From NCBI GenBank assembly GCA_020186115.1, contig WSYJ01000186.1, positions 2,773,501-2,837,500 on the forward strand: a stretch of 64,000 nucleotides of DNA, written 5' to 3'. This DNA is from Histomonas meleagridis. Its lineage: Eukaryota > Parabasalia > Tritrichomonadida > Dientamoebidae. This document shows, piece after piece, positions 1-9,164 of this stretch; position 1 is the stretch's first letter, and each line of letters begins with the position of its first letter. A program made the position numbers and the translations under genes. Below the pieces are notes generated by a model. The model was not told the DNA's origin, ran no database searches, and saw only the letters and a list, made by a program, of their open reading frames with translations.

Positions 1-1541
1 AAACTTAAATTCTCTGTAGAATTATCATAAAAAGAAATGTAATAAGTAATCATTGATTGATCAATTGATGTAATTTTTGGAACATTAACAAAAGAAAGAA
101 ACTTTTGAAAGTTTTTATGTTTCTCCCATTCAAATGATATCTCAGGAATCGACATAAGTAATTGTTCGGTATGAATTTTTTTGAAACTTATAAATAGCCA
201 ATCTTTTTTCGATGATATTTCTTCGCTTTTCTTAAGATGGAAATATTTATTACAATATTCGGCTGCTTCATCTAATGACAAATCGATAATTGTTGAAAAT
301 GATTCGATTGCAAAATATTGCGAATATTTACATGCAACTGCTGAATAAATTATATTACTATCAATGATTGTTCGTATCATTTTTTGTAATTTGATTTTAT
401 TCGATGTGAAAAACTGTAATAAAAACCCAAAGAAAAATGAAATTCCGACTTTTTTATCAACAAAATTCTTAAATATCATTGTAAAAAACTCTTCAATCTT
501 TTCATTTTCAAGCGTATCAAAAATGGAATTAAAAAATGCAAGAACAAAACGCTCAGCAATTTTTAATACAATTGTATTCTCAGGATCAGGATTATCCAAA
601 ATTAACAACAAAATTTTAATCACTTCAACGATACTATCGATAGATGTTATAAATAAATTCGTTATTTTCACAAGAGATGTTAAAAATTTCAACACAGCTA
701 TCATTCCACGTTTGTTTAAATTGGGTATAGTTTCTTCAAAGAAGAATAAAAAAATCGAAAGCATCGGAATCGATTGTGAAATTGGCGTTATGTCATTTTC
801 AATGTCATTAAATTGGATTATAAAGGAATAAAGATGAGCTACAAATTGCTCCGGTGGTGGACTATTAAAGCCAACACCTAAAACAGAACTTCGAAGTTTA
901 TCTACTGATACATGAAATGTAATTGAAAGAATATATTTGGAAAGAATATGTACACAGATCTTAGGAAAAGCAGACCAGTTATTATTAATGAAATTTAATA
1001 TCATTTGGAGTTGTGATTCTGCTGATTCTAATGTGGAAGTATTAGGATCAAAATTATAAATGGGTTTGACATTACGTGAAAGAGTCAAAAGATTCCCTTC
1101 TTCAACAGAATCACGTGAAAACCTATTATATGGAATCATGAATGTTAATGGCTCATGAAATAATGTTAAGTTAGGTTCATCAACAAGAACTATCATTTGG
1201 AGAAATAAATTTAATGCTGTGTTGCGAATACTTTCGGGAGAAAATGGATGAATTAAAATTGAAAAAATAGAATTTAATGAAAGTGCATTATTAAGAATTG
1301 AGCTTTCTGTAAGAGAAGGAAATATCTTTGAAAATGTTTTAAAAATTTGGTTCAATGTTTTTTCTCTTTCTTTCTTAGATTTTGATTTTTGCGTATTTAA
1401 ATCAGTTGTGTAACTATTTAAACAATCTAGTACTTGATGAAGGTATTCACTAAAGCCATTTCCAATGAATGCTTTTGGTGAAAATGATTTGTCCTTCAGA
1501 ATATATTTGAGTTTGCTCTTGAGTGACTGTGGAGAAGGCAT
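1..1541 (-). CDS. Large helical protein, N-terminal part (possible RalGAP-alpha/tuberin-like), cut by window edge
   Basis: An open frame runs from an ATG at 1541 down to base 1 with no stop, giving about 513 residues of a longer protein. It starts MPSPQSLKSKLKYILKDKS and is almost entirely amphipathic helix, with hydrophobic stretches resembling HEAT/ARM repeats. The segment around residues 95-120 (SPESIRNTALNLFLQMIVL) resembles the N-terminal helical region of RalGAP-alpha/tuberin GTPase-activating proteins, but the diagnostic Rap-GAP domain would lie outside the window. An Inr-like TCACTA lies about 20 nt upstream of the ATG. The RalGAP assignment is inference; the existence of a real gene is well supported by the long stop-free frame. 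Confidence 0.7.
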   Translation of the reverse strand, partial: MPSPQSLKSKLKYILKDKSFSPKAFIGNGFSEYLHQVLDCLNSYTTDLNTQKSKSKKEREKTLNQIFKTFSKIFPSLTESSILNNALSLNSIFSILIHPFSPESIRNTALNLFLQMIVLVDEPNLTLFHEPLTFMIPYNRFSRDSVEEGNLLTLSRNVKPIYNFDPNTSTLESAESQLQMILNFINNNWSAFPKICVHILSKYILSITFHVSVDKLRSSVLGVGFNSPPPEQFVAHLYSFIIQFNDIENDITPISQSIPMLSIFLFFFEETIPNLNKRGMIAVLKFLTSLVKITNLFITSIDSIVEVIKILLLILDNPDPENTIVLKIAERFVLAFFNSIFDTLENEKIEEFFTMIFKNFVDKKVGISFFFGFLLQFFTSNKIKLQKMIRTIIDSNIIYSAVACKYSQYFAIESFSTIIDLSLDEAAEYCNKYFHLKKSEEISSKKDWLFISFKKIHTEQLLMSIPEISFEWEKHKNFQKFLSFVNVPKITSIDQSMITYYISFYDNSTENLS

Positions 1542-1824
1542 TTTCCCGCTTTTTGCAGTAAAGTAGTGAAAAGTTCAACTTGTTTTACGGACATTCACTT
1601 TTTAAAAAACCATTCAAATTGAATTAAAAATGTTCGGTACGCTCACAATTTTTTTTGATCAGTTTGAACTTGAAAGAGACCGACGATAGGATTTTCTATT
1701 GGAAAAAACGATTTTTTACGCCAATAAATTTCCTATCGGTTTGTATTGTTTAAAAGTCATCTTGTAAATAATAATGTTTTAAACAATAAAAGAGCAGAAT
1801 TAAAGTATCAAAGAATTGAATTGT

Positions 1825-2448
1825 TTAGTCCATACGTGTTTTGATCTCTTTTGTGATAATCTGATCTGGCGTCATAATATAAACAATTCCACCCCAACCA
1901 CTAAGACCATCACGTTCAATCGCAGAAATTAAACAGGTAGAAATAGTCTTGAATAGTTCATCTGGGTTCATTCCTGGTCTCCAAAGGCTTTCGCAAATAC
2001 CATAAAGAGAATCAGATGAAGTTCCTGCTACAGCAAAATCATTTGGCTCTGTCATAGCGCCAATGCTATCTGATGTTGCAAGAACTGGATTATTAGTTCC
2101 TGGTTCAAGACCGGCAATGATTGGCTGTACAAAGTATGGACCAAAGCGATGCTTGTAAAGAAGAGATTTTACAAGATTAATGAAACGTTTTGGATCTAAT
2201 TGGCGTTCTTCACGTAATTCAAGAAGATTTACTTCGTGCCTTAATTTTTCATGTACAGTGTCAGTATCAGTCATAAGTCCACTTAATCCAATGAATATTA
2301 AGTCATTAATTTGAAATATTTTCTTACAATTCGTTGAAACTGTCTGCATTTGAGCGCCAAGCCTTTTATCTGCAGCAATGGCAACACAATGATCACCTGC
2401 CATTGCAACCATTGTAGATCCATTCTGTGTATCAATTGATCCTGACAT
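1825..2448 (-). CDS. PSMB3: 20S proteasome subunit beta type-3
   Basis: The 207-residue protein aligns end to end with eukaryotic proteasome beta3 (Pup3/PSMB3). Visible matches include VAIAADKRLG, IGLSGLMTDT, the KHRFGPYFVQPIIAGLEP segment, GTSSDSLYGICESLW and the typical C-terminal KTRMD. Beta3 is a structural subunit without protease activity; it sits in the beta ring of the 20S core and helps form the chamber. Family length is about 205 residues, so the gene is complete. An Inr-like TCACTA (2455-2460) precedes the ATG by about 7 nt. The stop overlaps TAAA, a typical trichomonad polyadenylation context. Confidence 0.95.
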   Translation of the reverse strand: MSGSIDTQNGSTMVAMAGDHCVAIAADKRLGAQMQTVSTNCKKIFQINDLIFIGLSGLMTDTDTVHEKLRHEVNLLELREERQLDPKRFINLVKSLLYKHRFGPYFVQPIIAGLEPGTNNPVLATSDSIGAMTEPNDFAVAGTSSDSLYGICESLWRPGMNPDELFKTISTCLISAIERDGLSGWGGIVYIMTPDQIITKEIKTRMD

Positions 2449-2454
2449 TTGGTA

Positions 2455-2460
2455 TAGTGA
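2455..2460 (-). promoter_or_regulatory. Inr-like initiator of the proteasome beta3 gene
   Basis: TCACTA on the minus strand fits the trichomonad initiator TCA-pyrimidine-(T/A), with the A as likely transcript start, leaving a leader of about ten bases. The motif class is known from Trichomonas vaginalis; its use here is inferred. Confidence 0.6.
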
Positions 2461-2790
2461 TTAACTATGTTTGTTTGGCCAACTATCGGCTTCTTTGCTG
2501 TCGGAAAAAGTGAAATGATTTAACGTATTCAGGGTATTCCACTTTTAATGTAAAACATTCATTTTAATCATAACTTATGATCTCTAAAACAAAATTAACT
2601 ATTTGAGATAAAAATAAACAACAATTCTGCGTTATTTTGTTAATTACACATTCTATAAATTATTTTTGTTCTGAAGGTTATAGATCATGTTTTATACTGA
2701 TTTTTTTTTTATCTCCATTTGATGATGGCTCAGAATGAGATTCACTTTCTTTATAAAAATAAAGAATAAAATAAAACAAAATAATGATAT

Positions 2791-3177
2791 TTATTGTGGT
2801 TTACATTTAACGTTATCTTCAACTGTTGTAAGAAGATCAGAAAGCAGAAGAATTTCGTTTTCTAGAGAATCAAGACTTTGAAGTTCTTTTGTGATTTCCT
2901 CAACCTCGGCAATAATTTGATCTAATTCTTCTGAATTCATTTTAATGAGGTTATTTAATGATTCTCTAGATGACTCGAGCATATTGAGCTTGGCTATTGC
3001 AGATGATCCGGAATTATTCAGCTTTGTATGAATTCTTGAAGTAACTTCTTCGAAAGATCTTACAATTGATTGTGAATAAATTTCCAAATTTGTAACAACT
3101 TCATCGAATTGTTCATTATTTCCGAGATTTGCTTCTGTTATTTTAATTCCTGCTGCTCCTGTTTTTTGATCTGACAT
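2791..3177 (-). CDS. Small coiled-coil protein, unknown
   Basis: A 128-residue protein starts at the ATG at 3177 (MSDQKTGAAG); an in-frame TTG five codons upstream is not needed. After a short N-terminal arm it is helical and heptad-like throughout (LEIYSQSIVRSFEEV, then SLENEILLLSDLLTTVEDN), ending in KCKPQ. The size and helical build resemble small subunits of BLOC-1/BORC-type complexes, but no motif settles this, so no function is assigned. TCACACC lies just before the ATG and TTAACGG, with a Myb-type AACGG core, lies about 20 nt further upstream. Both support a real promoter. Confidence 0.65.
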   Translation of the reverse strand: MSDQKTGAAGIKITEANLGNNEQFDEVVTNLEIYSQSIVRSFEEVTSRIHTKLNNSGSSAIAKLNMLESSRESLNNLIKMNSEELDQIIAEVEEITKELQSLDSLENEILLLSDLLTTVEDNVKCKPQ

Positions 3178-4013
3178 TTGGTGTGATTGCAATCAACCGT
3201 TAATTCGACTTTTTAAATGTAAATCATCGGCTTAGAAATTGGGGTGGTCCGGATCACAGCCAGTGAAACACCATTCCGCAAATAAGATCAACAATAATTG
3301 TTTAACAATTTAATAAATCATGACAGGAACATAATTTAATTTCTTAAAATTTTAAATGTATTTCATCCAACAATTCCAAAAAAAATTTAAAAACCAATTT
3401 GGAAAGTTTATAATTACAGTTAAAAATTATAGAAAAAGATCGTTTTATGCATCTACAAGGAAGAGACAAAAAGTTTCATTATTATATAGAATAACATGAA
3501 AATCTAATTGCTTACAAATATGAACAATTTTTACTTTGTATATTTTTTTTCAATTCAATTAGTAATTTCTTGATTTTTTCGTAACCATTCTCAGAAACGT
3601 TCATAAATGCTGTTTAAGTCATCACCTATTTAAATCATTATTAAATAATAAAATTCAACATTTTTGATATTAGTATCAATTTTTTCTTGTTGGAAAAACA
3701 ATTTAACTACTTCTATATAACCATATTTAACAGCATACATAAGTGCAGCGTCTGCTACACAAATGTTTCAAATAAATTTGAAGTATATCAATTTCAAATG
3801 GGAGCAATTCTTAAAGGTGAGTCGATTTAATAAAAGATTAAAAGTCTGTAATTAAAAGTAAAACATTTGAAATGTGAAATGTCTTATCGGAAATCAAAAA
3901 CATTTTCATCAAATTCACAAAAGAAATAAATTAACTAAAAATTATTAAGGCATATTCATTTTGTTGATACAGTTTTCAGATTGTGTATCTTTATTTTATT
4001 ATAAAATTTGTTT
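3178..4013. other. Intergenic stretch with an ankyrin relic
   Basis: Between the small coiled-coil gene and frataxin there is no credible gene. The only recognisable content is a decayed ankyrin fragment (3550-3755); the remainder is AT-rich sequence. Confidence 0.6.
3550..3755 (-). pseudogene. Ankyrin-module relic, two modules with a 46-nt spacer
   Basis: On the minus strand the first module reads AALMYAVKYGYIEVVKLFF, followed after one frame slip by EKIDTNIKN. Then come 46 nt of AT-rich sequence and a second module TAFMNVSENGYEKIKKLL. Both match the trichomonad ankyrin consensus (TALxxASxNGHxEIVKLLL). There is no start codon or long frame, so this is a relic. Its module-spacer-module layout mirrors the large interrupted array at 53-55.5 kb. 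Confidence 0.6.
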
Positions 4014-4385
4014 TTATTTTAAGGAAACAGCAATTTCTTTTTCCAAGCAAGTATCCAGATCTAAGTGCTTATTTTTGTTGCAAACCCACTTTTGTGCATC
4101 AGAGTCAAAGTCAAATTTTAGCGAACCCGAAATTGGTGTTGAAAACCAGATTTGATGGTTTGGCGTTTGTCTGCTTAAAAGAAAGTTACAGTTTTTGACT
4201 TTTATTGTTAGTGCTTCATCAGTTGCATCCACATAAAAGTTGTCTCCTAAATTTTGGTATTTATCTGATAAAATATCGCTCATATCAGAAAACAACTGAG
4301 CAGCTTTTTCTTTGAATTCCCCATCGTTAACAAATGCAGAGTACCCGACAGGGAAAAAACGATGATAAGAAGAAAAGGCAAGCAT
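4014..4385 (-). CDS. Frataxin, probably hydrogenosomal
   Basis: The 123-residue protein carries the frataxin/CyaY fold signature: an acidic N-terminal helix, then DEALTIKVKNCNFLLSR, the hallmark QTPNHQIWFSTPISG, and WVCN before the C-terminal helix. Frataxin supports iron-sulfur cluster assembly; in trichomonads that occurs in hydrogenosomes. I choose the ATG at 4385, giving MLAFSSYHRFF, a short Met-Leu start with a basic residue typical of hydrogenosomal presequences. An earlier in-frame TTG is not needed. TCATAA about 35-40 nt upstream may be the initiator. Function and fold are well supported; the organelle is inferred. Confidence 0.88.
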   Translation of the reverse strand: MLAFSSYHRFFPVGYSAFVNDGEFKEKAAQLFSDMSDILSDKYQNLGDNFYVDATDEALTIKVKNCNFLLSRQTPNHQIWFSTPISGSLKFDFDSDAQKWVCNKNKHLDLDTCLEKEIAVSLK

Positions 4386-4464
4386 TTCTAAAATAAAATC
4401 ACGACCAACCAAACTTTTATGAAAAAGTTAACAACAAAATTTTTGAAAAGTTAATTTGAACTTT

Positions 4465-4474
4465 TTTAAACGGC
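4465..4474 (+). promoter_or_regulatory. TTTAAACGGC motif upstream of PRMT5
   Basis: The motif holds a Myb-type AACGG core and lies 20 nt before the PRMT5 ATG. Nearly the same string occurs upstream of two other genes (19263-19272 and 34543-34552). A role as a Myb/M3-type promoter element is inferred. Confidence 0.45.
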
Positions 4475-4494
4475 TAATTTTGCCGGCAAAACTA

Positions 4495-6075
4495 ATGTTG
4501 TTTGGTGTTATATGCCAAGAAATATCGGAATATCCGAAAATATCACATCTACTAAAAAGTTTTACTCAAGCTTTATGCAGAACAAATATTGATTCGATTA
4601 GAACCTCGTTGAATTCACCTACTTTATTAAAATCAAGTCAAATTCCAGAATTAGGAATAGAAATCAACCAAATAAACTATGAAGATATTAGCTTATGTGA
4701 TTATCTTTCAGCAAAAGTTATATATTTTAATATTGATACCTCAAATATTTTCAAATTTGCTTCTGATCTTCTAACACAAATTGTAAAATTCCCGCACATA
4801 AAATTCTCTGCTTTAACAAGCAACTTTGGGTTGTGGCTTAAGTTTTCAGAAATTTGTGGGAATCCTCCAAATCTTTTTGTTTCACCACAACTTGAACTCA
4901 ACATTGAAGCTGCATCATTATGGATGACTGCAAACACATACTCAGTATCACTTACACAAGACCATTTTTTAGCAGATTATTCATTGAATGATGTATTCCA
5001 AAATTTATTAATTATGTTTTTTGAACGCTCTATTCCTGTCTTTATCAAACCTACAACTACAGGTTTTCCAAGTATATTTGCTTCATTGTATTCTCTTATT
5101 TCAGCAACACCAAAATCAAAAGCAAATAATTTATTACAAACTCCAATTCAAACAACAAGCATAAACTTAAAATCATCATTTTATGAGATGTTTGAGTCAG
5201 ATAAAGTTAAATATTTCTCATATCAGCTCGCAATCCAAAAAGCACTCGAAGCAAAAAAAAGTCAAAAAGATTCAATACAATTGGCGGTTGTTGGGGCGGG
5301 TCGTGGACCTATCGTTGACTGTGCAATTCGAGCTGGTGCTAAGCACATTTTTGTGATTGAAAAGAATCCAAATGCTTTTAAACTTCTTCAATTGCGAAAA
5401 GAAAAAGAATGGCCAAGTACTGTTGAAATATTTCTTGGAGATATGCGGACAATTCAATTACCACGCGAAGTTGACATATTAGTTTCAGAATTACTTGGCG
5501 GTTTTGGGGATAATGAGCTCTCGCCTGAATGTATTGAAGGTTGTGAACGATTTTTATCATCTGATTCAATTTCAATTCCACAAAAATATACATCTTATAT
5601 TGTTCCACTTATGTCACAAAACCTTTGGTGCAAATCATTTCATGAAGGAAAATTACAACAAATGCTTGTCACCCCACTTAAGACGTCAATTCTCTTATCT
5701 TCACCACAGCCATTTTTAGAGTTTTCACATCCAGGCCATAATGAAAAGTACAAGAAAAAGGAGTTTAGTTTCACCATTGCTGCCACTGGCGAACTCTCTG
5801 GGTTTGGCGGATGGTTTGAAACAGTACTTTTCGATGATGTTATCCTATCAACATCTCCATATAATGGGACACAAAACCTCGAAAGTTGGCTTCCGGTGTA
5901 CTTTCCGATTAATCGGCAGATAAATGTAACCGAAGGCGAAGTGCTGAAGGCGATTTTCGCAAGAAGAACCGACAACAAAAAAGTTTGGTACGAATGGGCA
6001 GTAATGAGCCCGAAGATATTGCCGATGCAGAATGGCGGGGGAAGCTTCTTTTCGTTTGATATTGGTTTGGAATGA
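4495..6075 (+). CDS. PRMT5: Protein arginine N-methyltransferase 5
   Basis: The 526-residue protein has the PRMT5 order: an N-terminal TIM-barrel-like half, then the methyltransferase core with AdoMet loop VGAGRGP (about 266-272). The double-E loop follows as SELLGGFGDNELSPEC (about 331-346), then a beta-barrel with PQKYTSYIVPL. PRMT5 makes symmetric dimethylarginine on proteins such as Sm proteins and histones. The ATG at 4495 is preferred over a TTG 39 nt upstream. The protein is shorter than human PRMT5 (637), mainly in the N-terminal half. Assignment is strong on the double-E loop and C-terminal motifs. Confidence 0.93.
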   Translation: MLFGVICQEISEYPKISHLLKSFTQALCRTNIDSIRTSLNSPTLLKSSQIPELGIEINQINYEDISLCDYLSAKVIYFNIDTSNIFKFASDLLTQIVKFPHIKFSALTSNFGLWLKFSEICGNPPNLFVSPQLELNIEAASLWMTANTYSVSLTQDHFLADYSLNDVFQNLLIMFFERSIPVFIKPTTTGFPSIFASLYSLISATPKSKANNLLQTPIQTTSINLKSSFYEMFESDKVKYFSYQLAIQKALEAKKSQKDSIQLAVVGAGRGPIVDCAIRAGAKHIFVIEKNPNAFKLLQLRKEKEWPSTVEIFLGDMRTIQLPREVDILVSELLGGFGDNELSPECIEGCERFLSSDSISIPQKYTSYIVPLMSQNLWCKSFHEGKLQQMLVTPLKTSILLSSPQPFLEFSHPGHNEKYKKKEFSFTIAATGELSGFGGWFETVLFDDVILSTSPYNGTQNLESWLPVYFPINRQINVTEGEVLKAIFARRTDNKKVWYEWAVMSPKILPMQNGGGSFFSFDIGLE

Positions 6076-6395
6076 GATATATTTATATTTTTAAAATATA
6101 TTTGTTGAAACTTTTGTATTGAAATTATTATAAAGTATTTTCCAATGAGTTAATGTGCTTTTGCTTTATACTTAATTTGATGATCAAATATATTAAAATA
6201 AGAAAATTTTTGAATTTAATAGTATTCGTTTAGAAATGTTCTTATTTTATTTTGAGGAAACAAAAATTTTATCAAATTTTGATGTTATTTATCCTATTTA
6301 TGATAAATGTATAAATTATTTAAAAAATTTAAAGATATAAAAAGAATTTATACAAGTAGAAAGAAAACATATTCTATTTTTTAATAAAAATAAAT
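6076..6395. other. Intergenic region between convergent genes
   Basis: This stretch separates the 3' ends of PRMT5 and the AAA+ gene. It is AT-rich; I see no coding frame, RNA gene or repeat in it. Confidence 0.5.
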
Positions 6396-7829
6396 TCAAA
6401 AACGACTTTTCCGAACTTTTTTTGTCTGATTTCCCAAATTTAATTTGTTTTCTTCGTTCTTCTTCTTGTACCTTTCCAAAGACTTTTCGAAAGAACTCAA
6501 AGGAATCGACAACGAATTCAAGTCATTCCTCAAAGTGATCAAAGCTGCCTCTCGAATTATTCCCTCTATGTTTGCTGGAGACAAATTGTTTGTACATTTC
6601 ACCACTAATTCGCGCGTTTTCTGTGGTTCGTCTAAATGTATATCCTTTGTATACAGATCAAATATTTGTCCTCGAGAATTCTCGTCAGGATATGGGATTT
6701 CGATTATATAATCGAACCTCCCTGGCCTTAGCAATGCGGGATCGATTGAATCGATTCGACTTGTTGTTGCTAAGATAATTACTCCATCATCTCTTCCGTT
6801 TAGTCCATCCATTTCAACAAGTAACGTAGTTAAGAGTCGGTCAGATGCTTCTGATACAGATTGCCCAAATGTCCGACATGGAGCAATAGAGTCAATATCA
6901 TCAAAAAGAACAATTGATGGAGAAGACGATCGGGCCTTCTCAAAAATTGAATGCAACCGTTTTTCGCTTTCGCCAAATTCTTTCGAAATGATTTCAACTC
7001 CAGAAATGTCGAAAAACGAAATTCGTGACGCATGGCCAAGTGTGCGGGAGATAATTGATTTACCACAGCCTGAACGACCGATTAATAAAATGCCTCGTGG
7101 TGATTTTACTCCAATTTTATCAAAAAGAATGCGCTCTGTTAATGGTTTTAAAACAAGAAAATCAAGCTTCTGGAGAATAGAATCAACTCCAGCAAGTTGT
7201 GAATAAGAATCTCGAAATTCATATGAATTGCTAAGAAGAAGTTCTGATGGTTGAAGTCCTGCAAACTGTTTAAGAACTTCAATACGTTGTTCTTCGGAAA
7301 GAGATTTGATTTGTTTAGAAAGAGGACAATCAAGATCTGGAGGAAGATTCATAAGAAGCGAAAGACGCCCTTCAATGTCAGGAGGTTTAAGGTAGAAACG
7401 AAAATCAAATTGTGATAGTATTGATGCATCAATATCTACAATATTTCTAGATGTTGCGATTACAAAGTTTGCTTTTTTGAGATTATTTGATAGAACCACT
7501 GTAAGCCTTAAATCTCTTGGTGTGAGTTTCATTGAAAAATCTTCAATTTGTTCTATTAAAATTGATTTAGACTTCATTTTTGTTATAATTTCATGAAGTG
7601 ATGTTCTTTCATCGATTCCGTATCCATCCACTGATGAAATCTCTGTAAACTCTCCAAATAAATGCATCAAAATTGATTTTGCAAGACGTGTTTTTCCAGA
7701 TCCTGATGATCCAATCAATAAAATCAAGTGAGTCTTTTTTAGAGATTCCACGATTTCTTTGACAAGCTTTGGGCGACAACAACAGTCTTTACATACTGCT
7801 TGAACCAAAGAATCTTGGTCAATCTCCAT
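6396..7829 (-). CDS. Tandem AAA+ ATPase (CDC48/AFG2-like)
   Basis: The 477-residue protein has two AAA modules. D1 has Walker A GSSGSGKT (40-47), but its Walker B is ILIEQIED, replacing the usual DE with EQ, so hydrolysis there is doubtful. D2 has Walker A GRSGCGKS (251-258), Walker B IVLFDDID, an SRH-like segment and LRPGRFD, so it should be active. The C-terminus is lysine-rich (KKNEENK, TKKVRKSRF). The order matches type II AAA proteins such as CDC48, AFG2/SPATA5, NVL or PEX1/6, but no CDC48 N-domain is present. The ATG at 7829 is clear. The exact subfamily cannot be fixed by eye. Confidence 0.85.
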   Translation of the reverse strand: MEIDQDSLVQAVCKDCCCRPKLVKEIVESLKKTHLILLIGSSGSGKTRLAKSILMHLFGEFTEISSVDGYGIDERTSLHEIITKMKSKSILIEQIEDFSMKLTPRDLRLTVVLSNNLKKANFVIATSRNIVDIDASILSQFDFRFYLKPPDIEGRLSLLMNLPPDLDCPLSKQIKSLSEEQRIEVLKQFAGLQPSELLLSNSYEFRDSYSQLAGVDSILQKLDFLVLKPLTERILFDKIGVKSPRGILLIGRSGCGKSIISRTLGHASRISFFDISGVEIISKEFGESEKRLHSIFEKARSSSPSIVLFDDIDSIAPCRTFGQSVSEASDRLLTTLLVEMDGLNGRDDGVIILATTSRIDSIDPALLRPGRFDYIIEIPYPDENSRGQIFDLYTKDIHLDEPQKTRELVVKCTNNLSPANIEGIIREAALITLRNDLNSLSIPLSSFEKSLERYKKKNEENKLNLGNQTKKVRKSRF

Positions 7830-7857
7830 CTGTAAGCGTGGATAAACGGTCTACAAC

Positions 7858-7875
7858 AAAACAGGGCCCTGTTTT
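7858..7875. repeat. Perfect 18-bp palindrome
   Basis: AAAACAGGGCCCTGTTTT is a perfect inverted repeat with a GC-rich centre in an AT-rich intergenic region, about 30 nt upstream of the AAA+ gene start. It could be a dimeric protein-binding site; no function is shown. Confidence 0.5.
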
Positions 7876-8175
7876 CAACATTAGAATTATCTTATTTTCT
7901 TCTTCAATCTGTTTATCAGTTAAATCGGAACAACTATGTAGATAATCAAAATTCATAAGAAAATAGTTTTTAAATTAGTAATTAATATGATGATCATCTT
8001 GCTCAAATTCGAATATGTTCCTGCTTTTTAAGCTAGCTGGAAAAACTCGGGGAGGCTATAGATATCTCATGACAAAGAACAAAAAAATAAAAGATGGAAT
8101 AATTTTTGATTAAATCAAAATTTATGAAAAATTATACAAACTTTTAAATGGCAGAGTATAACACTGTACAATGGT
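7876..8175. other. Intergenic region upstream of the AAA+ gene
   Basis: About 300 nt separate the AAA+ gene's 5' end from the 3' end of the small zinc-finger gene. I see nothing coding beyond the palindrome next to it. Confidence 0.4.
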
Positions 8176-8343
8176 TTAATGCTTATAGGATTCATATGAT
8201 GATCGAGTTGTTTGACTAGTATATTGTGCATCTTTACATAATTTTTCATGAAAAGGTAGGACACCTAGCCTCACCTCGACACCACAATACCGGCATTTAA
8301 TTAATTGATCTGGTATTTCCGAGACGTGCATGGATTTCTTCAT
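8176..8343 (-). CDS. Small C2HC zinc-finger protein
   Basis: A 55-residue protein starts at the ATG at 8343 (MKKSMHVSE). It contains one finger, CRYCGVEVRLGVLPFHEKLC, with Cys-X2-Cys, His and Cys in C2HC spacing, and a polar Ser/Thr/Tyr-rich tail. Such fingers occur in TRAF-type and related small proteins; no partner or function can be named. It is divergent from the next gene, with starts about 70 nt apart and an inverted repeat between them. The short length leaves some doubt, but the finger spacing is not expected by chance. Confidence 0.55.
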   Translation of the reverse strand: MKKSMHVSEIPDQLIKCRYCGVEVRLGVLPFHEKLCKDAQYTSQTTRSSYESYKH

Positions 8344-8380
8344 GATATAAATTTGATTCACCAGTTTTTGAGAACTTTAC

Positions 8381-8403
8381 ATAAACGTCATATTAACGTT
8401 TAT
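8381..8403. repeat. Inverted repeat in a divergent promoter
   Basis: ATAAACGT and ACGTTTAT form an 8-bp inverted repeat around a 7-nt loop in the short region between the zinc-finger and TMEM138-like genes. It could be a shared regulatory site; this is inference. Confidence 0.4.
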
Positions 8404-8411
8404 GCTTTAAA

Positions 8412-8867
8412 ATGGCACCTCAACAACTTAAAACAATTGCATCACTTGTTATTTTGACGTGTATACTAGATTTCAGCATAAATATTATTTATGTTCCATA
8501 TGTAAGTAATTCTTCTTTTACAAATGTAATTTTTTGGATGATTCAAATAGTGACAATTCTTCTTCAATTCTTCTCTTGGTTTTTCATGCTAACAACGCTT
8601 AGGGAAGTTAGGTTTGGAGGGTACAACGGTGTGTTTCGGAAGTATTGGCCATTATTTGTTTCCATTGGTATTTATCTAATTACATTTATTATCAATATTA
8701 TTATACAATTTGCACATATGGGAAATGAAAATGACATATATGATTTGTGGAATAATGGAGTTTCTCTGACATTTTGGGCATTGCAAAGATTTGCATCAAC
8801 AATTCACTATTCTTTTTCCATATATTATGTTATAAAAGTCCTAGCTAATACATCACAAATTGTTTGA
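8412..8867 (+). CDS. Four-pass membrane protein, TMEM138-like
   Basis: The 151-residue protein has about four hydrophobic segments (residues 8-30, 38-62, 78-102 and 120-145). The last one contains WALQRFASTIHYSFSIYY, which resembles FVFQRLAAVLYCYFYK of TMEM138, and the length and segment order also fit. TMEM138 acts at the ciliary transition zone/vesicles in animals, plausible in a flagellate. The similarity is moderate, so other small tetraspan families remain possible. The ATG at 8412 is the first in frame. Confidence 0.6.
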   Translation: MAPQQLKTIASLVILTCILDFSINIIYVPYVSNSSFTNVIFWMIQIVTILLQFFSWFFMLTTLREVRFGGYNGVFRKYWPLFVSIGIYLITFIINIIIQFAHMGNENDIYDLWNNGVSLTFWALQRFASTIHYSFSIYYVIKVLANTSQIV

Positions 8868-9137
8868 TATATTTATCTTTTTTGTTTTAAATAAATTTTT
8901 ATAATAAATTTTTTTATATTGAAAAATTACTTTGCTAATTTATAGTGGCTTCATGTGAGATATTTATAGCTATATGACTTAATGATATAATAATTCAATG
9001 CTTAATAATTGTTAATAATACTAATTTACATAATATTTGTAAGCCTATAAAATTTAATTCTTGTGTAAGTTGTTGGTCACTGGGTAGTTAGTAATATTAA
9101 AATTTGCTTTTCAATGATGGAATTTTTTTTTCTTCAA

Positions 9138-9143
9138 TCACAC
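9138..9143 (+). promoter_or_regulatory. Inr-like initiator before the hairpin leader
   Basis: TCACAC fits the initiator pattern. A start at its A would place the 9144-9164 hairpin within a few bases of the mRNA 5' end. Confidence 0.5.
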
Positions 9144-9164
9144 ATGTTAGGGGCACCCTAACAT
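9144..9164 (+). promoter_or_regulatory. GC-rich hairpin with a five-codon upstream ORF
   Basis: A 21-nt perfect inverted repeat has nine-base arms (ATGTTAGGG and CCCTAACAT) around GCA. It ends directly against the ATG of the downstream gene. It also reads ATG TTA GGG GCA CCC TAA, a five-codon upstream ORF. Both features could lower or gate translation. Confidence 0.5.

Noticed and set aside
364-831. A 155-codon plus-strand frame in the first kilobase
   Set aside because: It is the antisense of the long minus-strand gene that runs from 1541 to the window edge.
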